Positions 8,575-15,500 of a stretch of 23,834 nt of DNA are shown here, piece after piece (within the stretch, counting starts at the first letter, position 1; the number at the start of each line of letters is the position of its first letter). The position numbers and the translations under genes were made by a program. The notes beneath the pieces were generated by a model. It had not been told where the DNA came from. It saw nothing but the letters and a program-made list of their open reading frames with translations, and did no database searches. Origin of the DNA: a virus. The DNA lies in IMG/VR virus record IMGVR_UViG_3300044974_000513, positions 1-23,834 of that record, one strand, 5' to 3'.

Positions 8575-9576
8575 TTAATTGTTTTTAAAATTTCTTTTTT
8601 CTTTTCTTGTTAGTTTCATAAAGGGTCTAACAAAATTAACCCACGCGTCATCAACTTTAGGTAGATATTTGAAAAACCCATCATCCATCATCATCTTAAT
8701 AAGGTTTCTATACCCCCTTCCATCAGGGTCTAAAGTTTCCTTATAATACAATTCAACAAGTTCCTTTCCTTCTTCGGTTATTAGAGGATTTGATAAATCA
8801 ACAATTTTTTTGTTAACCTCAAAAAACTCATCACCATATACTCCGGTTCTTGTTTTCCCTGATAATAGATTCTGTAATGTCTTGTTACTTCTATTTTCTT
8901 TTAGTAGGATTTCAGCCTTTTCTAAAATATCGGAAACAGAAACCGTTTTTTCAAGTAGCTCAGGAAAAAACTTTATAAGTGTTTTCTCACCAAGTCCGGA
9001 AATACCATCAATATTATCTGATTTATCACCCGATAAAATCTTATAGGTGCGAACATTTTGATGTGGGAAATAATAATATTCCAACATCACCTTGTCACCA
9101 TTTCGATAAGTTTGTTTTGTTTTTGGATAATACACCGACACTTTGTCCGAGATAAGTTGGATGAGGTCTTTATCCCCCGAGAAAATCGTTTTCTGTTCGT
9201 TCTCCGAGATTTGGCAGTAATATGCAATCAAATCATCCGCCTCATTTTTTTCGACGTTTATTTGTCTTATATAACACTCTTCCAAATACTCTTTAATCCT
9301 CTCTTTTTGTTCTTCAAAAGATTGGTCCTTAAAGTCATCTGTAACTCTACGTTTTTCTTTATATTGGGGATACAATGTTTTTCGGGTTAGGGAATTATCA
9401 TTCCCATCCCAAAACACAACTACTTTGTCGTAGTTTTCTTCGTCTATAAGTCTACGAAGGGTATTCACAAAGTGCCATACGGCACCTATGTGTTTACCTT
9501 TATTAAAAAAATCTTTAACCCCGTGGAATCCAATTTTTGTTAAATTGTTACCATCCACTAATAGTGTTTTAACCAC
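8575..9576 (-). CDS. rnh: RNase H / 5'-3' exonuclease (FEN-1 family, T4 Rnh-like)
   Basis: 333 residues, close to T4 RNase H (305). It would remove RNA primers and flaps from lagging-strand fragments. The PIN-like nuclease core shows the acidic metal ligands in order: D8 (LLVDGNNL), D57 (VFWDGNDN), E112/D114/D115 (NEADDLIAYY), D135/D137 (FSGDKDLI), and D184/D187 (ILSGDKSDNIDG). Residues about 180-203 (SGDKSDNIDGISGLGEKT) form the helix-three-turn-helix DNA-binding motif. A helical-arch segment (LYPQYKEKRR, 68-77) is rich in basic residues. The start is 22 bp after the UvsX stop (TAG) behind an A-rich leader, and the downstream 150-aa gene follows within 4 nt. Family call is secure; the precise preference (RNA versus DNA flap) cannot be read from sequence. 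Confidence 0.94.
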   Translation of the reverse strand: MVKTLLVDGNNLTKIGFHGVKDFFNKGKHIGAVWHFVNTLRRLIDEENYDKVVVFWDGNDNSLTRKTLYPQYKEKRRVTDDFKDQSFEEQKERIKEYLEECYIRQINVEKNEADDLIAYYCQISENEQKTIFSGDKDLIQLISDKVSVYYPKTKQTYRNGDKVMLEYYYFPHQNVRTYKILSGDKSDNIDGISGLGEKTLIKFFPELLEKTVSVSDILEKAEILLKENRSNKTLQNLLSGKTRTGVYGDEFFEVNKKIVDLSNPLITEEGKELVELYYKETLDPDGRGYRNLIKMMMDDGFFKYLPKVDDAWVNFVRPFMKLTRKEKRNFKNN

Positions 9577-9598
9577 TTTTTGTTTGTTTACGTTAGTA

Positions 9599-10597
9599 CT
9601 AGTCTTCGTCCTCTTCTTCTACTTTTGAAACAATATCTTTATAGACGATTTCTCCGTCACCTGATAATATTTGATTCCAAAATTCTGAATATTCTTTTTT
9701 GTATTTCTCTAAAGCCGATTTGTCGTCTTTAATATACCCTTGTGGTACCGCAATGATTTTACCATCCTTGAATGAAATACCATTAACGTGGTTTTTCAAT
9801 ACAGATATTTTAGTTCTTGTTGCGTAAGCTACCGTTCTTCCTCCTTTGGTTGCCGTAATGTGGTTAATACCCGCTTTTTTCTGATTACCGAACAAGAATA
9901 CTAAACTTGACGCTAACCATAATGCCTCGCCACCTTTTGCTTTAATCTCAGGTTGTCCAAACGGATTGTCCGGAAGGTCTACCCAAGGTTGATTGATAAC
10001 AACCAAAGTCGAATAATACGGAACACTTTCTTTTTTTGTTTTAGAGATTCTTGAGTGAATACCCATACCAATTGTGTCCGCAAGTGCCGCAGCATTGTGC
10101 ATTTTTCCACCCTTACCTTCGTAAGTCATCTTACACGGAATAGAACCAACAGAATCCCAACAGAATAAAATGTTATAAGGAATATCACCACTTTCTTGGG
10201 CATCCAATATATCATTCATATAGTCGGTTAATTGTTCAATATAATCAAAACTATCATTAAAGATAAAATGACCATCCCAATTACCATCCTCGTCTTGTTC
10301 TGCTTGTAATCCTAATTCAACCGCGTGTTTCCAACTCCATTTTTTCTCTGTGATAATTATAACCGGTAAATCACCCCTTCTTTGAGCGTCAGCCGCCGCT
10401 AAAATCATCGCAGTTGTTTTTGATGAGTTTGAATGCCCCAAAAACATATTGATTCCACCCATAATAGGTCCCGGTAAACCACAAGCCTCCATAAAAGCTT
10501 CACCACAATTATAATAACTCTCGTCTTTATATTTTGTTTTAGTAGAATACTTTCCTTTAATATCCTCCATTGAGAAGGTTTTCTTTTTTATCCCCAT
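9599..10597 (-). CDS. uvsX: UvsX-like recombinase (RecA/Rad51 family)
   Basis: 332 residues (T4 UvsX is 391). It would form filaments on ssDNA and catalyse strand exchange for recombination-dependent replication, aided by the gp32-like protein encoded just upstream. The RecA core shows Walker A GHSNSSKTT (54-62; the extra serines resemble the UvsX-type P-loop rather than RecA's), Walker B NILFCWDSV (142-150), a catalytic-loop region VVINQPW (199-205), and the L2-like KAKGGEALWLASS (219-231). The C-terminus is acidic (VEEEDED), as in RecA-type proteins where the tail tempers DNA binding. The start ATG is abutted by an 11-bp motif (AACTTGGACAT) that recurs through the 101-bp gap to gp32, so initiation may be regulated. 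There is no clear Shine-Dalgarno. A uvsW- or uvsY-like partner is not in the window. Confidence 0.93.
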   Translation of the reverse strand: MGIKKKTFSMEDIKGKYSTKTKYKDESYYNCGEAFMEACGLPGPIMGGINMFLGHSNSSKTTAMILAAADAQRRGDLPVIIITEKKWSWKHAVELGLQAEQDEDGNWDGHFIFNDSFDYIEQLTDYMNDILDAQESGDIPYNILFCWDSVGSIPCKMTYEGKGGKMHNAAALADTIGMGIHSRISKTKKESVPYYSTLVVINQPWVDLPDNPFGQPEIKAKGGEALWLASSLVFLFGNQKKAGINHITATKGGRTVAYATRTKISVLKNHVNGISFKDGKIIAVPQGYIKDDKSALEKYKKEYSEFWNQILSGDGEIVYKDIVSKVEEEDED

Positions 10598-10684
10598 ATG
10601 TCCAAGTTAATTGTTGTTTTTGTTAGTTTTTAATAGAACTAGGACATCGTGTCTTAGTTGATGTCCTAGTTAATTGTCCAAGTT
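10598..10684 (-). repeat. Array of five 11-bp motif copies between gp32 and uvsX
   Basis: The intergenic DNA carries five copies of WTGTCCWAGTT (written on the + strand): ATGTCCAAGTT at 10598-10608; an inverted ATGTCCTAGTT at 10637-10647; GTGTCTTAGTT at 10649-10659; ATGTCCTAGTT at 10661-10671; TTGTCCAAGTT at 10674-10684. The last four are spaced 12, 12 and 13 bp start to start. The first abuts the uvsX start codon. This is a strong candidate for an operator or RNA-binding site. No known consensus is recognised. Confidence 0.75.
10637..10671 (-). promoter_or_regulatory. Perfect 12-bp hairpin between gp32 and uvsX
   Basis: On the minus strand AACTAGGACATC (10660-10671) and GATGTCCTAGTT (10637-10648) are exact reverse complements around an 11-nt loop, AACTAAGACAC, which is itself a diverged copy of the arm. 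The RNA stem would be stable. No U-tract follows (CTATTAAAAAC), so it is not a standard terminator. Possible roles are an RNase processing site, an attenuator, or a protein-binding hairpin affecting uvsX. Confidence 0.7.
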
Positions 10685-10698
10685 AGTTTTTTTTTTGA

Positions 10699-11553
10699 TT
10701 AGAACGGCATATCATCATCCCCTTCATCGTCCGCTTGTGGGTCAACAGGTCCTGATGGTTTTGAACCACCAAATGAAATTTCATCTTCGTCTGAATTACC
10801 ATAATCGTAACCACCTTTGTCAGAATTCCATTTTGGAGTTTCACCTCTCGCAATTGCCTCTAAGTATTCAACCGGTTTTTTAGAATAAACATCCTCCCAA
10901 GTTAATTCATCGTTAATCCAAGAGTCCGCAAGTTCTTTATCCTCGTGAACAGGTGCCGCGTCATCATACATAACGGTTTGAATAACAGTGTAGTAAGCTC
11001 CTTTTGGAGTTTTTGCCTTAGTTAATTCTAAGATAAGGTCTCTACCTTTTTCAGGGTCAGCAATATCACCTTTGTTTCTGTAGATAGGTATGATTTTGTC
11101 ATAGATTCCCTCATTTTTGTAGTTAGATTTGAATCTCCAAAATTTAACACCATCTTCTTCGTTATCTCTATCGATAACCTTAACAATGTAGAATTTACGT
11201 GATAAGTAATTTGATGCCAATTTTTTATCAGCTTCTTTACCTGTTGAACGTAATTCTTCGTAAACCTCAGTTAAAGGTGAACGTTCGTTGTCGTTTTTTC
11301 CCGGGTCATAAAATTTTTGGAATTTTCCGTCTACTTGAATCTCGTGATACCAAACTTCTTTGAATGGTGAAGAACCATCTTTTGTTGGTAAGATTCTTAA
11401 TCTTTTTTGTCCTTGGGTTTCCTTATCAGTAAGGATTGCCGCAAAGTATTTTTTCATTCTTTCTTCTTGTGTAAATTTTGAGGTAGAAGAAGTACTACCT
11501 TGTTTTGCTTTCTCGTATTGAGCCAAAACTGCGTCTAATGAATTTGTCGCCAT
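10699..11553 (-). CDS. gp32: ssDNA-binding protein, T4 gp32-like, cysteine-free
   Basis: 284 residues (T4 gp32 is 301). It would coat ssDNA and organise replication and recombination proteins. Visible parts: a short N-terminal arm; a basic KRLRILP segment (50-56) resembling the region before the gp32 OB fold; a core with WYHEI (68-72), FWRFKSNYKNEGIYDKI (138-154) and DLILELTKAKT (172-182), aligning with the gp32 GKVFKYRF..KIWDKI and ANFVLKV blocks; then a linker. The C-terminus is acidic and ends DDDMPF, very like the bacterial SSB tip DDDIPF that recruits partner proteins. There is no cysteine in the whole protein, so the zinc-binding CxxC of T4 gp32 is absent; the aligned place reads ERSPLTEV. 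It is the first gene after a terminator and promoter pair and is followed by the motif array and uvsX. Confidence 0.88.
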   Translation of the reverse strand: MATNSLDAVLAQYEKAKQGSTSSTSKFTQEERMKKYFAAILTDKETQGQKRLRILPTKDGSSPFKEVWYHEIQVDGKFQKFYDPGKNDNERSPLTEVYEELRSTGKEADKKLASNYLSRKFYIVKVIDRDNEEDGVKFWRFKSNYKNEGIYDKIIPIYRNKGDIADPEKGRDLILELTKAKTPKGAYYTVIQTVMYDDAAPVHEDKELADSWINDELTWEDVYSKKPVEYLEAIARGETPKWNSDKGGYDYGNSDEDEISFGGSKPSGPVDPQADDEGDDDMPF

Positions 11554-11576
11554 AGTGTTTAAAATATTTAAAGGTT
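11554..11576 (-). promoter_or_regulatory. Short AU-rich leader of the gp32 gene, possible autoregulatory site
   Basis: If transcription starts about 7 bp after the TATACT box, the leader is only about 22 nt and reads ACCTTTAAATATTTTAAAC before the start. It has no G residue and no Shine-Dalgarno. T4 gp32 represses its own translation by binding an unstructured UUAAA-rich leader; the UUUAAA repeats here resemble that. This is inference from similarity of composition only. Confidence 0.3.
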
Positions 11577-11582
11577 TATAAA

Positions 11583-11611
11583 AGTATAAGTGTCAGCCGT
11601 GTGTTTGTCAA
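11583..11611 (-). promoter_or_regulatory. Sigma70-type promoter for the replication module
   Basis: Minus strand TTGACA (11606-11611), a 17-bp spacer (11589-11605), then TATACT (11583-11588). The -35 is perfect and the -10 has one mismatch from TATAAT, with optimal spacing, 29 bp upstream of the gp32 ATG. The same stretch also holds TTTG and TACTTTTA, partly fitting the Bacteroidota -33 TTTG / -7 TAnnTTTG pattern. It lies directly downstream of a terminator. Confidence 0.8.
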
Positions 11612-11621
11612 ATTGTTTTGT

Positions 11622-11645
11622 AAAAAAAACGGTCCGAAGACCGTT
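11622..11645 (-). terminator. UUCG-tetraloop intrinsic terminator after the 222-aa gene
   Basis: Minus strand AACGGTC (11639-11645), loop TTCG (11635-11638), GACCGTT (11628-11634), then a T-run continuing to 11622. A perfect 7-bp stem closed by the very stable UUCG loop and followed by eight T residues is a textbook terminator. It begins 4 bp after the stop of the 222-aa gene and ends the late tail transcript just before the gp32 promoter. Confidence 0.95.
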
Positions 11646-11649
11646 AAAA

Positions 11650-12318
11650 TTATCTTACTTGTCTAAATGGATTTACTTCGTCTTCAAAATTTCTGAAGGT
11701 TTTTTTAATCTCATTTGGTGAATAATCTTCAACTTCGTCTTGAGTTAAAACATATTCATTTTTTCCTGTTTTTTCCATATCTTCCTCTTTATCATCAAAA
11801 AATTGACTTAACTTTTGATTGAAAGGTCCTGAATCTAATGTTCTTAATTCTAATCTTTCTTGAGGAGTTTTTTCTCTGTATTTTTCAACCTTAGCTTCTA
11901 AATCATTTAATTTAGTCATGATACCATCCATCTCACCTAATTTAGTTTCTAAATTGTCTAAATGTTGGAATAAGTTATTAAAATACTCTTCTTGTTTCTC
12001 TTCAACTTTTTTCTGTGATTTCACTAAATCAGTAATATCCATTTCTTCCGTTTTTGATTCTGATTTTTCATCATCACCAATTTTTTCTACATCCGGGTCA
12101 TTTGCCACATCAACAGGTTGAGGTCCTGCAGGTGCTGCCGGTGCCGGAGCAACATTTGGGTCTGCCGGTGGAGCTAATCCCGCATCCGGTGCCGGAGCTG
12201 CGTTTGGGTCAACCTCACCAGGTGGTGGAGGTAATGTAGCATCTTGTTCAACAATATATTTATTGATAGAATTATATCTAGCGATTTCTTCTAAAATTTG
12301 ATTGTCTATTTTTTTCAT
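11650..12318 (-). CDS. Unknown 222-aa protein: Pro/Ala-rich linker plus coiled coil
   Basis: I do not recognise a family. Residues 1-25 are a probable helix (NQILEEIARYNSINKYIVE). Residues 28-75 are low-complexity Pro/Ala (PPPPGEVDPNAAPAPDAG and similar), including a twofold DPN.APAP repeat that reflects a DNA duplication. Residues 95-150 form a convincing coiled coil (LVKSQKKVEEKQEEYFNNL, then HLDNLETKLGEMDGIMTKL). The remainder is charged, ending NPFRQVR. There are no cysteines. This layout suits a structural adaptor or scaffold-like protein of the virion rather than an enzyme. It is the last gene of the tail module, 4 nt after the 74-aa gene, and is followed by a strong terminator, so a late structural or assembly role is inferred. 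The start is supported by the close upstream stop. Confidence 0.85.
   Translation of the reverse strand: MKKIDNQILEEIARYNSINKYIVEQDATLPPPPGEVDPNAAPAPDAGLAPPADPNVAPAPAAPAGPQPVDVANDPDVEKIGDDEKSESKTEEMDITDLVKSQKKVEEKQEEYFNNLFQHLDNLETKLGEMDGIMTKLNDLEAKVEKYREKTPQERLELRTLDSGPFNQKLSQFFDDKEEDMEKTGKNEYVLTQDEVEDYSPNEIKKTFRNFEDEVNPFRQVR
12141..12210 (-). repeat. In-frame 48-bp tandem duplication in the Pro/Ala-rich linker
   Basis: The segment beginning gtgccggagc and ending tttgggtc occurs at 12141-12162 and again at 12189-12210 with a few differences, 48 bp (16 codons) apart. It encodes the two DPN.APAP units of the 222-aa protein. Local GC is clearly above the surroundings because of Gly/Ala/Pro-type codons. 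It is a length-variable linker by nature. Confidence 0.7.
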
Positions 12319-12322
12319 GTTA

Positions 12323-12547
12323 TTAACCGTTTAATAGTTGTTTTACTCCTGTTAAGGTTTCAACTTGAATTTTTTTATTTTTATTTAATGTGTTATCAAC
12401 TCTTTCAATTAAACCATCTTTCATTCTGATAGTATAACAATCTCCAGTGTCTAAATCACATACTTGTTTAGAACCATCTCCCAAATCTTTTTCGGTACTT
12501 CTGGTATTTTTACCTAAATAGTTATCTAATATTAATTTTGTGTTCAT
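12323..12547 (-). CDS. Unknown 74-aa protein in the tail module
   Basis: A small acidic and basic mixed protein with no family I recognise. It has two cysteines close together (QVCDLDTGDCYTIRMKDG), a run of short turns and probable strands in the middle, and a lysine/threonine-rich C-terminus ending KQLLNG. No signal peptide or membrane segment. It starts 44 bp after the hub gene stop, preceded by a TATTTATAAATA element and an AAAAAGATT stretch, and its stop is 4 nt before the 222-aa gene start, so the two are likely co-translated. The clean spacing supports a real gene, but function is unknown. Confidence 0.75.
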   Translation of the reverse strand: MNTKLILDNYLGKNTRSTEKDLGDGSKQVCDLDTGDCYTIRMKDGLIERVDNTLNKNKKIQVETLTGVKQLLNG

Positions 12548-12555
12548 AATCTTTT

Positions 12556-12567
12556 TATTTATAAATA
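12556..12567 (-). promoter_or_regulatory. Palindromic TATTTATAAATA element upstream of the 74-aa gene
   Basis: The 12-bp perfect palindrome TATTTATAAATA contains an exact T4-type late box, TATAAATA, on the minus strand (12556-12563), plus the TATTTATAAA version shared with other gaps. It ends 8 bp before the ATG, which would give an almost leaderless transcript if it were a -10 box. It may instead be part of an AT-rich initiation region. It sits in the 44-bp gap after the hub gene. Confidence 0.4.
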
Positions 12568-12591
12568 TCTTTTATTTTGAAAAAATTTAAT

Positions 12592-15500
12592 TTAACATTT
12601 TGTTCCGTTTCTAGAACATGGTTTTCCGTCCCATACAATTTCCGTTCCTGTATATGGTTTACTATAACATTCACAACAAATATTATCTTTAATAGCATCC
12701 CAATCATCAGCATCAATTATGTCACGATATTTAAATCCGTAGTCAGGACAATCTAATGGCATAATTACTTTAACAAACCCTTTATTAACAAATCTAATGT
12801 TTGGAAAAGCATCAACTATAACAATAAACACAATTTCATATGTTTTTGGGTTTCTAGCAAGTTCTAAAGCTTCAATTAAATTAGGAGAACTAATAAAAGA
12901 ACCTTTATTATCACCTTTCTTTATTGTAAAATTACTAATTAATATATCTGACATTTGACCACTAATGTATATTTTAGCATTAAAATCTTGCGTTAATAAC
13001 GCTCCTTCATTTAAAACAAAAAAATCACCACTTAAAGAACCACCAGCATTAATTTTTAGTCTTTGTAAATAATAAGTACTAAAAACAAAACTTTCTTCAA
13101 AAATACCTTGATTTGTTTGACCTTGTGGTGGAACATTAGGTGGCGGAGTACCACTTACATTTCCACTACCGGTTTTAAATAGGTTAATAGATTGTTGAAC
13201 ACTAGTTTCCATCTGACTTAATTGACTCGGATTATCTTGAACCAATTTGTTATATACATCAATATTTTTTTGATTTGCTGAGAAATATAATGTGTAAAAT
13301 TTAACAATCTCTTTTGCCGTTATTTCAGGTAACTGTGTTACCCTACCTTTCCATCTATCAATTAAAAATGAAATATGTTTAGATAAATCCGAAAAAATTG
13401 AATATGGTACATCAGTTGAACTACAATAATATTGTTGATTAAAATAATTAAGCCCCGGATTACCCCAATATTGTAATAAATTAATACCTGAATAGTTATT
13501 TTCTTTTGTTTCTAATTCAGTTCCATTTGACGAACCTAAATAAATTGCCGCAAAAACTAAATATCTTAATCTTTGGTCATCGGTTTGAGCAATAATTGTA
13601 CCAATAGCATCTTTATATTTAGATTTAGTTGTTGTTGGGGAATCAACGTTCCCATATTTTTCATAATTACTCACTGGTTTACATTGTGAAGAATTTTTTG
13701 AACTATTTGCGTCTTTCTTTGTAGCTTCTTTAACAGTATCATTAGTTTCACTAATAACATTATTCCCTTTTGTAGCACTTTCTTTTATCGCCTCTTGTTT
13801 GTCTTGTTTATTTTTTTCAATAATTGAAGTCAATAAATTAGTTTTTAAAGTTTGAATGTAACTATCTATTTCAGGTAAATTTGACACCGCTTGTCTGATT
13901 CCTTTAAACACAGTTTCAAATGTTCCCGGCCCAATACTATGATTAACTTCTTGAATCATATACGCCCCACTGAACATTGGTACGTGTCTCAAATTAAAAT
14001 ACATTGTTGGTTGAATCATGGCATTACCCATCATGGATACGGTACAAGCGTAACTTCTATTTTTATATAAATTATATAATGAAATATTTTGTGTACCCGC
14101 AACTTTACCTGAAGATTGTTTAACCAACTCATCAGTTTGTTGTAAAGATTCTGCAGTTGCTTGTCCCGCACTTTGGTCTATTTGGAATCCGTGGAAAATT
14201 GATTGACTTTGCGGTCCAACATCAACATTAAACCCAACAACTTTATTAGATTTATCCCAATCGGTTTTACCTATTTGGTCTTCAATTAATGGATTATCAC
14301 TAGCACGTCTTAAGTCAAAAGAATCCCCTTTAAATCTTACATTAGCATTGTTTTGAAAATCAGGTTGTTCACTTGGTTTACCCGCGTAAAAACACACCAT
14401 TTTTGCTGAAGAATTTCTATAATCAACATTTAAAAACGTCCCAAACATCGTGTTAGCAAAATCAAGAGACCCCTCTGGTTTTGGAACAGGATTTTTGACC
14501 GCATCTTGTACATTATAAAAGTTAACGTATGAAGGTATGTTCATAACAACAAAATTATTTTCAACTAAAATTGTTTGAACAAACGTCAACATACTTGTTT
14601 TAGGGTTTATATCTTTTAATCTAAATTTTAATTTATTAACATCAACCAATACTTTATCCCCAATGTTTCTGTTTGCCCTATCCATTAATAAAACATCTTC
14701 AAAAAGTGTTTTAGTTTTAAAGTCATTACCTGATATCCATTTATCGTTTAACGCTTTAAACGCCTCCCAATATTCTAATTTTGTTTGAGGACCTTCTAAT
14801 GCTGTCGCAAGTGCAGTATCAGGTGTACTACCAACATCCGGTAATTGTTTTTGTAATTTAGGCATTAATTTATTAATAATAATACTTTGGAATTTATCCG
14901 TACTTGCAATATAATCATTCATTAAATTAACAAACTTATTATAATTCAGAGTATCATCATTTAATTTTTGAGTCGCATAAATTTTAATAATAGGTGCGAA
15001 TGTTTTTATATTTTCAACACTAAAATCTATATTACAATCAACAAAAAAATCTGTAATGTATGAACCATTATTTGTATATTGTAATTGAGGTATCTCCGAA
15101 AAACCAACATATAATTGTAACGCTCTCCATTCATTTGGGTAATTTGTAATTGATTGTGATAATGTTACCGTACCTCCTGATGTTGGTAATGGAATTGGTG
15201 TTTGGAACGAATATTTACTCCAAGTATATGGGTCAGCAATTAAAGCATTTGAAAAAGTATAAAATAATCTTTTATCAAAGTTTGCCGGATTACCATATTT
15301 GAACACAACGTCATAATTTAAAAATGACTGTAAAATATTAGTTAAAACATTCAACTGCGAATCCGAAACTGCAGAAACTAATTCAGTATTAATGTTTGTC
15401 CCACCTACTTTTGGAATCTTCATTAAACTTCTCATCAACATTTGAAAATTTTTGAATGACTTTGTCGTTTCAGTATCAGTATTTGATATAAACTCATCAT

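Noticed and set aside
9058-9390. A 110-residue plus-strand frame opposite the RNase H gene
   Set aside because: It lies wholly antisense to a conserved nuclease gene and its hydrophobic look follows from the complementary strand; no leader or family match.
10637-10671. Hairpin between gp32 and uvsX as an intrinsic terminator
   Set aside because: No U-tract follows the stem on the minus strand. The T-run at 10687-10696 is read as A on that strand, and lies upstream of the hairpin. It is kept as a regulatory hairpin instead.
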